Source: Armatimonadota bacterium (GTDB lineage: Bacteria; Sysuimicrobiota; Sysuimicrobiia; Sysuimicrobiales; Humicultoraceae). Taken from it: 64,000 nt of DNA. Below are positions 33,760-40,685 of the stretch, one piece after another. The first letter of the stretch is position 1, and every line of letters begins with the position of its first letter. The stretch is from contig JAVKHP010000001.1 of the NCBI GenBank assembly GCA_031459855.1, positions 3,090,139 through 3,154,138 of the forward strand, given 5' to 3'. The position numbers were made by a program, and so were the translations under genes. A model generated the notes under the pieces. That model made no database searches. It had not been told where the DNA came from and worked only from the letters and a program-made list of their open reading frames with translations.

Positions 33760-35292
33760 CTACTTCGACGATCCAAACCTCGTAATCAGCGCGCGAACCA
33801 CGACAGCCGCGATAACGGTGGCGGCCACGACTCCGGTCGCGATGACGTTCTGCAGTGGAAACGCAACCAAGAAGACAAGCCAAAACGCTGCAACCATCGC
33901 AAGGACGACGCTATTCAGCCATACTTGCTCTTCTCTAGCAAACTCGGGACTGCACCGATCCACAAGGCTGACGAAAAAGTCTGACAGGATGCGTTCCGCA
34001 AATACGCCTATTCCGAGTCGTGTGTTTGCACCGATTGCCCGCCCGTCGTAGTGCCAGACGCTTGGAAACCTGATAGCAGCGAGCAGTGTTCCAATCGTGG
34101 AAATGGTCGCCATGGCCAAGATGGAAAACCTAACCCCGACCGCGTCCGCAACCCACCCGAAACCCACTAACGACACTGCGCGCATCAATGCAACTAGTAC
34201 CTGCCTGGTAGTGATAGTACGGCCCATCTTGTCAGCTGGAGTGTATTCCATCAGGATCGTGGCTACACTAATAAAGACGATCATGTTGGCAAAACCCGCC
34301 CAAAAGTTCGCAACAACTAACATCGCAACGTTCGCCGATAACCCCACCGCCGCAACGGCCATGGCCCATAGAAGGTAGGCGGCAACGATGACGTGCCCCC
34401 TGCGCAGAGTCAAGCCGCACCATGCAAGCAGTAAGGATGCCGCAACATAGCCAATCCCTCCGCTACTCTGGAACCAACCAAACTGCTGGTCTGTGACTCG
34501 CAGCACCCCTTTTGCCATCGGTGTCTGGAGGGAATTTAGGCCAGCAACCCAGTAGCCACCGAGCACGAGGGCAAGTAGTCCCAGTTGAATCTTGTCGTTC
34601 TTAACATAGCGAAGACCCTCAACTATTGAATGGAATACTCCCTTTTGATGCACGTCCGCCGGATTGACAGCACCGACGTCCCCGTTGGTTATTTTTAAAA
34701 GACTAACCAACACGGCCGATGCTAAGAACGTGATCCCATCCAGGTAAAGCGCCGTTTGATAGCCAAGTGTCGAAACAACTAATCCTGCCAAAACTGGCCC
34801 AATGATCTCCGTGCCTGAGTCCATGGATGCGAATAGGGCATTGGCCTGTAGTAAGCTACCCCGAGGTACAGACTGAGGGATGCACGCAAACATCGCGGGA
34901 CGAAAGAAAGCGGTCGCCGCTGATATTAGAAAAAGGACCACGTACACCAGAAGAAGGTTGCGCTCCATCAAATCGGGAATAGCAAAGACGAGAGTAGCGC
35001 GTATCAAATCAGCATAAACTAGAATCTTGCGGCGGTCTAGACGGTCGACCAAAGCGCCGGCTGGCACACCAACGACTGCCGAACCCACCAGCAACGCCAT
35101 AATCGCAAACGACACTGACAGCGCCGAGCCCGTCTTCTGATAGACCCAGAGCGAGATGGCCATCCAGTGCAGTCTGTCGCCCAGTTGTGAGATGAGCTGG
35201 CCGGTCCACAGCAGGGCGTAGTTCCGATGCCGCATGACGGACCAGAACCCGCCTGCACCGGGCTCAGCGATGTCGGCGACGGAAGAGGTCAT
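33760..35292 (-). CDS. MFS transporter (macrolide/enterobactin-exporter type)
   Basis: This is a 510-residue major facilitator with about twelve membrane spans. The N-terminal half has FWSVMRHRNYALLWTGQLIS, the family's typical opening, and motif A-like sequence GVPAGALVDRLDRRKIL after span 2. FRPAMFACIPQSVPRGSLLQANAL is typical of the MFS_3/EntS-like drug or siderophore exporters. A soluble-looking loop near residues 420-450 and two extra C-terminal spans follow. The substrate is not inferable. The ATG codes MTSSVADIAEPG; the first codons lie in GC-rich DNA and the rest is AT-richer, which marks the right-hand edge of the island. It is convergent with the BTAD regulator. Confidence 0.87.
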   Translation of the reverse strand: MTSSVADIAEPGAGGFWSVMRHRNYALLWTGQLISQLGDRLHWMAISLWVYQKTGSALSVSFAIMALLVGSAVVGVPAGALVDRLDRRKILVYADLIRATLVFAIPDLMERNLLLVYVVLFLISAATAFFRPAMFACIPQSVPRGSLLQANALFASMDSGTEIIGPVLAGLVVSTLGYQTALYLDGITFLASAVLVSLLKITNGDVGAVNPADVHQKGVFHSIVEGLRYVKNDKIQLGLLALVLGGYWVAGLNSLQTPMAKGVLRVTDQQFGWFQSSGGIGYVAASLLLAWCGLTLRRGHVIVAAYLLWAMAVAAVGLSANVAMLVVANFWAGFANMIVFISVATILMEYTPADKMGRTITTRQVLVALMRAVSLVGFGWVADAVGVRFSILAMATISTIGTLLAAIRFPSVWHYDGRAIGANTRLGIGVFAERILSDFFVSLVDRCSPEFAREEQVWLNSVVLAMVAAFWLVFLVAFPLQNVIATGVVAATVIAAVVVRALITRFGSSK

Positions 35293-35398
35293 GAGTCTGC
35301 CTGGACGGGAGTGAGCACCCGGTTGCGCGCCACCGGTGGAGCCATGGGGGACCGCAGGCCAGGAAACTGACGACGGCGGCCCGAATCATCCGAGGTCA

Positions 35399-36604
35399 AT
35401 GCGAGGTCCGCGAGCGTTCCTCCTACTCCTCATGCTGCTGGCGACGCCTGTCCCGCCCCCGGCAGCGGCGCAGGTGCCGGTCGCCACGCGTCCGGGCGTG
35501 GATGTTCTGCTGGGGTCTCCCGGCCTCCTGCAGGGTCGCCGTATCGGGCTGGTGACACACGCTGCAGGGGTCACCAGCACCGGCGAGCCGACGTGGGCTG
35601 TGCTGCGGCGGGACCCGCGGTTCCTGGTGACCGCGCTGTTCGCACCGGAACACGGGCTAACGGGAACGCTGCCCGCCGGGCAGCCGGTGCCTGACGGCAA
35701 CGGGGACCTGCCGGTCTTCAGCCTCTACGGCCGCACCCGCCGCCCCACGCCTGCCATGATGGCGCACATCGATCTCTTCCTCATAGACCTGCAGGACGTG
35801 GGAACGCGGGCGTACACCTACGCCTCCACCATGGCGCTGGTCCTGCAGGCCGCGAAGGACGCGGGCAAGCCGGTGGTGGTGCTGGATCGCCCCAACCCCA
35901 TGGGCGGGCTGCACCTGGACGGCCCGGTGCTCGAGCCACCTTACCAGTCCTTCATCGGTCTCTATCCCATTCCGCTCGTGCACGGCATGACCATCGGCGA
36001 GCTGGCGCAGCTGTTCAACGGCCTCTTCGACATCGGGGCAGACCTCACCGTGATCCCCATGCGCGGCTGGACACGGCGCATGACCTGGCAGGAGACTGGG
36101 CTCCCGTGGGTGCGTCCCTCCCCCAACATCCCGACGATGCTCACGCCCTTCTACTATGCCGCCACGGGGGTGCTCGACGGCACGACGCTGTCGGCGGGGG
36201 TCGGCACCGACGCGCCGTTCCAGCTGATCCACAGTCCGTGGCTCGATGGGGCGCGGCTGGCCGCGCGCCTCAACGCGGTGGGGCTGCCGGGGGTCGTGTT
36301 CGACCCCTACGCGTTGCGAGGGGAAGATCCGCCGCGGGCGGTGCGGCTGGTCGTCACAGACCCGCTGGGGTTCCGGCCGGCGACGACCGCGGTCCACATT
36401 CTGGTCGAGACGCGCCACCTGCACGGGCCGCTCCTCGCGTTCGTCGCTCAGGGGGGTCGGTACAGGTTCGACTACGTGTGGGGCACCAGCGGCGTCCGTG
36501 AAGCGATCGACCGCGGGGCGCCGGCCTGGGCGATCGTTGCACGCTGGGACGCCGAGTTGCGCCGGTTCCAGATGTTACGCAGTCCCTACCTGCTCTACCC
36601 TTGA
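35399..36604 (+). CDS. namZ: Secreted NamZ-like exo-beta-N-acetylmuramidase (DUF1343)
   Basis: Proteins of this family remove terminal MurNAc from peptidoglycan fragments during cell wall recycling. The chosen ATG (GAGG upstream) gives 401 residues with a clear signal peptide (FLLLLMLLATPVPPPAAAQ). Family motifs: RPGVDVLLGS, GRRIGLVTHAAGVTSTGEPT, LFAPEHGLTGTLPAGQ, FSLYGRTRRPTPAM, DLFLIDLQDVGTRAYTY, VVLDRPNPMGG and GLYPIPLVHGMTIGELA. The C-terminal half matches the known second domain in length. It lies alone between the island and the RNase P gene, on the plus strand. An in-frame ATG 21 codons upstream would place the signal peptide internally and was rejected. Confidence 0.9.
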   Translation: MRGPRAFLLLLMLLATPVPPPAAAQVPVATRPGVDVLLGSPGLLQGRRIGLVTHAAGVTSTGEPTWAVLRRDPRFLVTALFAPEHGLTGTLPAGQPVPDGNGDLPVFSLYGRTRRPTPAMMAHIDLFLIDLQDVGTRAYTYASTMALVLQAAKDAGKPVVVLDRPNPMGGLHLDGPVLEPPYQSFIGLYPIPLVHGMTIGELAQLFNGLFDIGADLTVIPMRGWTRRMTWQETGLPWVRPSPNIPTMLTPFYYAATGVLDGTTLSAGVGTDAPFQLIHSPWLDGARLAARLNAVGLPGVVFDPYALRGEDPPRAVRLVVTDPLGFRPATTAVHILVETRHLHGPLLAFVAQGGRYRFDYVWGTSGVREAIDRGAPAWAIVARWDAELRRFQMLRSPYLLYP

Positions 36605-37003
36605 GAGGGAGGGGTATGTCCTCCTGCAGGCCAACCGGGTAGTTCGAGATCGTGCGCCGCCCGGATGCGCCGCTTGAGGGCGGCGGCATATGCGCGTGGG
36701 CAGGCCAACGGCGCGAGCACTGTCTCTACCACTGAACCGGAGCAGCGACGTCCGGCGCCGGGCCGAAGGTCACGTGGAATGAGCGCTACCCCAGAAGGCG
36801 GAGCGCCACCGGTCTCACCCGAACGCGACACCGCCGCAGGAAAACCGCCACCGGCGCGACACGTCCGGCGGCTGGCGGAGGTCGGCGGATACCGCTCGCC
36901 TCTCGGCGGACACCGCTCGCCTCGTCAGCGGGCAGCGCTCTCGCCGCCGCCGAGATGCGCGCGCCCCCCGGGCGAGGGCATGCCGGTCACGGACGGCGAG
37001 GAA
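36605..37003. other. Intergenic region with 21-bp tandem repeat
   Basis: No gene is supported between namZ and the 3' end of the RNase P RNA. A 21-base unit, CGGCGGATACCGCTCGCCTC plus T, is repeated directly at 36883-36903 and 36904-36924 with two differences, and a decayed third copy may follow. Open frames here are Arg/Pro-rich on both strands and unconvincing. Confidence 0.55.
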
Positions 37004-37369
37004 ACGGGAGCAGGTCTGTAAGCCGGGTTCTGTGCGCCGCGCGCTCGCCGCGCGGCGCGACGGTCATCTCTCTGCGACCGCGGTTGCCCGCGGCCTCCAG
37101 CAGCCTACCCGGGGATCGGCGGGCCGCCTCATCTCCCCCTACCTGGCCTTGCTCCGGGCGGGGTTTGCCTGGCCGGACTGTCGCCAGCCCGCCGGTGGGC
37201 TCTTACCCCACCGTTGCACCCTGGCCGCCGCGTGCGCGCGCGACGGTGGTCTGTTTCTGTGGCACTCTCCCTGGGGTCGCCCCCGCTGGGCGTTACCCAG
37301 CGCCCTGCCCTGCGGAGCCCGGACTTTCCTCGGCGCGATTCGCGCCGCGACCGTCCGACCTGCTCCCGC
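37004..37369 (-). ncRNA. rnpB: RNase P RNA
   Basis: The catalytic RNA of RNase P, which matures tRNA 5' ends. On the minus strand the 5' part GAGGAAAGTCCGGGCTCC (about 37340-37315) is the universal P4/CR-I region, and the 3' end ACAGAACCCGGCTTA is the matching CR-V. The terminal helix P1 is perfect: GGGAGCAGGTC at the 5' end pairs with GACCTGCTCCC at the 3' end (37016-37006). Internal landmarks GCCACAGAAACAGACC and GGTAAGAGCCCACCG are present. The ends are set by P1 and are accurate to a few bases. Confidence 0.95.
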
Positions 37370-37695
37370 AACCATGGTAGCATCCCCGGCGCGGGGCGCA
37401 AAGGTGCAGAATACTGCGTTCCTCGCCGCCCGCCACCGCGCGCTGTGCCCGCATGCATCCCGATGGCATCAAGAGGTAGGCCGCGGTGTCCGTCCCGTCG
37501 TCGGCGTGGCGCGCGACCGGGGTCGGGGTGTTGGCTAGAGGTATTCGCCTATGCTGCGGAATCCGGACCGTCTGCCCACCCGAGGGTGTGGTAGCATTGG
37601 TGCCGACTGGAGGCCCTCACCTTGACCATGGCCGTTCCCGTTGACCGGCCTGCGTCGAAGGGTGTGGTAGCGCGGGTGTCGACGGGAGTCCTCAC
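37370..37695. other. Intergenic region between rnpB and rnhA
   Basis: No protein gene is supported. It holds the rnpB promoter and two ~43-base direct repeats (separate entries). Both flanking genes are on the minus strand, so the region also serves as the rnhA downstream sequence; no clear terminator hairpin with U-tract was found. Confidence 0.55.
37374..37402 (-). promoter_or_regulatory. Extended -10 promoter of rnpB
   Basis: On the minus strand TTTGCG (37402-37397) is separated by 17 bases from TACCAT (37379-37374), preceded by TGC, so the element reads TGCTACCAT, an extended -10. The proposed 5' end of the RNase P RNA (37367-37369) starts five to seven bases downstream, as expected. The -35 is weak. 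Confidence 0.6.
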
Positions 37696-37698
37696 CTA
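37581..37698 (+). repeat. Direct repeat of ~43 bp at 75-bp spacing
   Basis: The segments 37581-37623 and 37656-37698 share GGGTGTGGTAGC, then (T/C)G(C)CGAC(T/G)GG(A/G)(G)-(C/T)CCTCACCT. A shortened third piece, CTGTGGTATCC, begins near 37701 inside the end of rnhA. GGTAGCAT in the first copy resembles the extended -10 seen in other repeat families of the window. The second copy ends on the rnhA stop codon. Confidence 0.6.
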
Positions 37699-38367
37699 CG
37701 CTGTGGTATCCGCCCTGTCACCGGCGGTGCCGCCAGTTGTACCGCGTCCGCGTGCGTCGACGACGATGCGCAGTCGGTGCTCCCTGGGCAGGGGGCCTCC
37801 CGCGCGCAGGTGTGCGCTCACCCGTTCGGCTGCCAGGTGCTGCAGCCTGGCAAGCGCTGCGGTCTCGGTCGGCGCGGTGGCTTCGCAGTCTGGCAACGCC
37901 GGCACCCACGCGCGCCAGCCTGCGGGGCCCGGGGCCACCAGCGCCGTGAGCTCGACCACCCGACTGACCGCCGTGGCGTCGAGGGCACGGTTGGCAAGGG
38001 CGTCGGCTGCAGCGTTCTCGGTCCGCGGCACGTGCCGGATACGCCACCGGCGGAATTGGCGCAGCGCCGTCAGCACGTCCTGGTGGAGGGGCCGGAGGTG
38101 GGGGCTCTTCACGCGGTACGCGCCGCTGACCTGGCGCACCAGCAGGTCGCTGTCGGCGAAGATCTCCACCTCATCTGCGCCCATCGCCCGCGCCTCGGCC
38201 AGGGCTCGGAGCAGCGCCCGATACTCCGCGACGTTGTTGGTGGCGTGGCCCAGGGCCTCGGACAGCTCTGCCAGCGTCTTACCCTGCGCGTCCTGGATGA
38301 CCACCCCAAGAGCGGCTGGCCCGGGGTTGCCCCGCGACGCGCCGTCCACGAACAGACGCAGTTTCAC
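37696..38367 (-). CDS. rnhA: Ribonuclease HI with C-terminal extension
   Basis: This enzyme degrades RNA in RNA-DNA hybrids. The 223-residue protein starts (GTG) with KLRLFVDGASRGNPGPAALG, the type of start found in Bacillus YpdQ/YpeP-like and archaeal RNase HI, with catalytic Asp in FVDG. Glu in NNVAEYRALL, Asp in IFADSDLLVRQ and the final Asp in AAADALANRAL complete the DEDD set. About 85 residues follow the RNase H fold (TAVSRVVELTALVAPG to the end) and match nothing I recognise. A zinc-ribbon protein gene ends 26 bases upstream on the same strand, so the pair is probably co-transcribed. The ribosome binding site is weak. Confidence 0.88.
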   Translation of the reverse strand: MKLRLFVDGASRGNPGPAALGVVIQDAQGKTLAELSEALGHATNNVAEYRALLRALAEARAMGADEVEIFADSDLLVRQVSGAYRVKSPHLRPLHQDVLTALRQFRRWRIRHVPRTENAAADALANRALDATAVSRVVELTALVAPGPAGWRAWVPALPDCEATAPTETAALARLQHLAAERVSAHLRAGGPLPREHRLRIVVDARGRGTTGGTAGDRADTTA

Positions 38368-38393
38368 CGCGCGGCCCGCACCCGTGCGCCCGC

Positions 38394-39116
38394 TCACGGG
38401 GCGGGCAGCACCACGAGCAGGCGGCCGCAGCCGTCGCAGGCGGCCAGGAGCGCAGGGTCGTCCTGGAGTCGGACGACGAGGCGCTCGGGCACGACGACGT
38501 GGCACCCCTCGCAGACCCCCGCGCGCACGAGCGCCACGGCGATCCCCCCCTTGGCCTGTCGAAGGCGCTCGTAGCGGCGGTACACCGCCTCGTCGATGCC
38601 CTCCAGGAGGGCGGCCCGCTGTGCCTCGAGCGCCGCCAAACGCGCATCCAGCGCAGCCACCGTTGCCCGGTACGCGTCCAGGCATGCCGCCAGCGCACGC
38701 TGTGACTCGAGGAGACGCTGTCGGGCAGCACGCTCTGCAGGCTCCAGACGCTCGAGGTCGCCCAGGAGGCTCAAGAGCTCGTCTTCACGGTGGGCTTGCT
38801 GCCGCGCGAGCTGCGCGACTTCCTCCTGCATCGCCGCCAGCTCCTTGGGATTCCGCACGCGGCCACTATAGAGATCGGCCTCCACCCGCGCGCGTTTGGC
38901 TTCCAGCGCGGCAATCGCCAGTTCCGCTTCCTTGGCCCGTCCGTGCACCTGACGAACACGCTCGGCGAGCTCGGCGACCTGCGCTTCCGCCGCCGCCACC
39001 TCGGCGCGTGCGGCAGCGCCGTCGTCGAGCGCGGCGCGCTGGGCTGCAAGCTGCGCGAGCGCCGAGTCGACCTGCTGGAGTTGGTACAGCACGGCCCTGG
39101 CCACCGAAGACCCCAT
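38394..39116 (-). CDS. Coiled-coil protein with C4-type zinc ribbon
   Basis: The 240-residue protein is a long antiparallel coiled coil (residues ~5-180, with AARAEVAAAEAQVAELAERV and LARQQAHREDELLSLLGDLE), followed by a zinc ribbon CEGCHVVVPERLV ... CDGCGRLLVV. NPKELAAMQEEV is the family signature between the helices. These CdsZ-like zinc-ribbon proteins occur widely, often next to RNase H or Nif3-family genes, and the molecular role is not settled. The ATG at 39116 gives MGSSVARAVLYQLQQVDS; longer upstream frames are implausible. It immediately precedes the RNase HI gene. Confidence 0.85.
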   Translation of the reverse strand: MGSSVARAVLYQLQQVDSALAQLAAQRAALDDGAAARAEVAAAEAQVAELAERVRQVHGRAKEAELAIAALEAKRARVEADLYSGRVRNPKELAAMQEEVAQLARQQAHREDELLSLLGDLERLEPAERAARQRLLESQRALAACLDAYRATVAALDARLAALEAQRAALLEGIDEAVYRRYERLRQAKGGIAVALVRAGVCEGCHVVVPERLVVRLQDDPALLAACDGCGRLLVVLPAP

Positions 39117-39258
39117 CGTGACTTCGCGGTGGGAAGCGATCTCCCCTGGCAGCCGGCCCCAGTGGTGGTCGCCGAAGGCTGGGGAGGTGACTGCGCAGTG
39201 GTACGCCGTCTCCCGGCAGGGCGGACACGGCACCGGACTGCAGGTGTGGAAGGAATCG

Positions 39259-39951
39259 TTAGCGCCGGGCCTTGGCTTTCCCCCCGGGGCGCGCCGCCGA
39301 CTTGCCGGCAGCCGGTGGCGTCGGCTTGCGTTCCTCCCTGGGTTCTTTGCCCGCTGGCGGCCTGGCCTCCGGACGGGCGACCACCCGCAGCGGCTGCGCC
39401 CCGCCGGGTTGCGGCTTCGGCGGAACACCCGGGCGCGCCCCGGGTGCGGCGGTCGCTGGGCGCGGCGGCGCGGGCGGCCGGACGGGAGCCGGCGGCCGGG
39501 TGCGGGCCACGGTCAGCGCGCGAGGTGCGGCTTTGACTTCTTCGAGCGGCGGCAGCGGCTTGATCCGCTTTCGTTTGGCCTCCCACCACTTGAGGTAGTC
39601 GCGCCCCAACCGCTCGAAGTAGTCGAAGGCGTCGGGCCAGTCCAGCTCCCGCCGCATCCCCTGGATGATAGGCTCCACTTTGGCCCAGGGAATCGGGAAC
39701 AGCTCGTAGACCGCTTCGCGATCGACGGCGTCGTGCTCCACCAGGAACCCGAGGTTGTCGCAGAACACCGCCACCCGCAGCAGGTTGTTGAACCGGATAC
39801 TTCCGGGAGGGCACTCGATGATGAACTGCTCGTAGTCCTTGAAGTCGAACTGGAAGACCACGTACTGCATCGCCTCCAGGTTCTGGGGGGAGTCCGCCAG
39901 CTCCAGCAGGCGCAGCATCGTCTCCAGGTGCGGCTGAGCCAGTTTCTTCAC
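39259..39951 (-). CDS. Protein of unknown function, helical domain plus disordered basic tail
   Basis: The 230-residue protein has a structured N-terminal part (1-140) and a Pro/Ala/Arg/Lys-rich C-terminal tail (140-230) that is probably disordered and nucleic-acid- or membrane-binding. The structured part, with YVVFQFDFKDYEQFIIE, RFNNLLRVAVFCDNLGFLVE and REAVYELFPIPWAKVEPII, resembles DUF4760-like proteins in which a helical bundle follows a region with membrane spans; no spans are seen here. It starts at an ATG in a minus-strand run shared with the zinc-ribbon and RNase HI genes, 142 bases upstream of them. Function is not inferable. Confidence 0.7.
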   Translation of the reverse strand: MKKLAQPHLETMLRLLELADSPQNLEAMQYVVFQFDFKDYEQFIIECPPGSIRFNNLLRVAVFCDNLGFLVEHDAVDREAVYELFPIPWAKVEPIIQGMRRELDWPDAFDYFERLGRDYLKWWEAKRKRIKPLPPLEEVKAAPRALTVARTRPPAPVRPPAPPRPATAAPGARPGVPPKPQPGGAQPLRVVARPEARPPAGKEPREERKPTPPAAGKSAARPGGKAKARR

Positions 39952-40044
39952 CGGGCGTCACCTCAGGTTGACCGCCATCGTGGTCCGGCAGGCTCGGGAT
40001 CTCACCTCCAGCCGGGGCATGTCGGCAACGGATTCGCCAAAATT

Positions 40045-40068
40045 CGATGTTTTCCCTGCGAAACATCG
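40045..40068. repeat. Perfect 8-bp inverted repeat
   Basis: CGATGTTT (40045-40052) and AAACATCG (40061-40068) flank an 8-base centre. It could be a repressor operator or small hairpin in the leader of the leftward gene that starts at 39951. Confidence 0.6.
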
Positions 40069-40162
40069 TCCGCAAGGTCCGACACTATGGAATTTGCGCC
40101 TGGAAACACTCGGGGACCAGCGAGCCGCCTCAGTCGGAGCGTCTGGCACCCAAGATACAGAT

Positions 40163-40191
40163 AAAATAAATAATACACTACTTAGTGCCAA
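40163..40191 (-). promoter_or_regulatory. Possible leftward promoter for the 39951 gene
   Basis: On the minus strand TTGGCA (40191-40186), a 17-base spacer and TATTTT (40168-40163) form a plausible sigma70 promoter in the only AT-rich patch of the area. It is about 210 bases upstream of the start codon, so the leader would carry the inverted repeat at 40045-40068. Confidence 0.4.
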
Positions 40192-40286
40192 TTTTGGTGG
40201 TCTGACCGCCGTACGGGGTCTACAAGCACTTGTCTGCCGAGAGCGCCGGTGGTGAACTGCCAGTGTATCTACAGGATATCAACACC

Positions 40287-40383
40287 GCCGCCGGTGGCGT
40301 CGGGCCGATGGTAGGCTGAGTCCCGGCAAGCACCGTATCCTTTGGGCCACGGCCGCCGGCGCCGTCGGGACGATGGTATACTG
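40287..40383 (+). repeat. 32-bp direct repeat at 65-bp spacing, second copy forming the tRNA-Val promoter
   Basis: Copies at 40287-40318 and 40352-40383 agree at 27 of 32 bases (GCCGCCGG, G, CGTCGGG, CGATGGTA, CTG). The second copy contains TGGTATACT, an extended -10 placed just upstream of tRNA-Val; in the first the same place reads TGGTAGGCT and should be inactive. Confidence 0.7.
40374..40382 (+). promoter_or_regulatory. Extended -10 element of tRNA-Val
   Basis: TGGTATACT gives TG-n-TATACT, five of six matches to TATAAT with the TG extension. It ends five bases before the mature tRNA 5' end. No -35 is recognisable, which fits an extended -10 promoter. Confidence 0.65.
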
Positions 40384-40387
40384 GGGC

Positions 40388-40463
40388 GGGCGAGTAGCTC
40401 AGCGGTACGAGCGCCTCCCTTACACGGAGGAGGTCGGGGGTTCGAGACCCTCCTCGCCCACCA
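40388..40463 (+). tRNA. tRNA-Val (anticodon TAC)
   Basis: A 76-base cloverleaf: acceptor GGGCGAG pairs with CTCGCCC, the D arm has TAGCTCAGCGGTACGAGC, the anticodon stem CCTCC/GGAGG closes the loop CTTACAC with anticodon TAC, and the T arm is GGGGGTTCGAGACCC. The discriminator A and the CCA end are encoded. Confidence 0.95.
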
Positions 40464-40500
40464 GGCAGCCATCGGGGCGAGAGACCGCACGCAGGGCCCC

Positions 40501-40667
40501 GTGGCATGATCCCGCGGGATCTGCATCGGTCACCGGCGTGGTTGCAGTGAGAGAACCATTCCCAAGCCAGGTGCTACAATCCATACGATTGCCACCGATC
40601 CCCGGCGTGGCGCCAGCGGGCGAGCCATGTCCGAGCCACGTGGTGGTATAATCCACCACGATTGCCA
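40501..40667 (+). repeat. Tandem promoter-like repeats upstream of the binding-protein gene
   Basis: Units at 40532-40594 and 40601-40667 share CCGGCGTGG, an (A/G)AGCCA block, then a -10-like core, then ATCCA...ACGATTGCCA. The cores are TGCTACAAT (ending 40580) and TGGTATAAT (ending 40652); an older copy with GGCATGAT ends at 40510. Cores are spaced 70 and 72 bases. The last is a perfect extended -10, with a predicted start near 40659 and ATG at 40686. Confidence 0.65.
40644..40652 (+). promoter_or_regulatory. Extended -10 promoter of the peptide-type binding-protein gene
   Basis: TGGTATAAT is a perfect TGn extension plus TATAAT. It lies 33 bases upstream of the ATG, which has GGAGG five bases before it. 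A second extended -10, TGCTACAAT at 40572-40580, lies one repeat unit upstream and may act as a tandem promoter. Confidence 0.7.
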
Positions 40668-40685
40668 TTGACCCCGGAGGTGCCC

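Larger units (their letters stand above)
39952..40387. other. Intergenic region with hairpin, AT-rich patch and promoter-like repeats
   Basis: The ~435 bases between the divergent 39951 gene and tRNA-Val hold no protein gene. They contain a perfect 8-bp inverted repeat (40045-40068), an AT-rich patch (40155-40195) with a possible leftward promoter, and a 32-bp repeat pair (40287-40383), all listed separately. Confidence 0.6.

Noticed and set aside
26804-35300. Integrative element with attachment sites
   Set aside because: Composition suggests transfer, but I see no integrase, transposase, flanking target-site duplication or tRNA end match.
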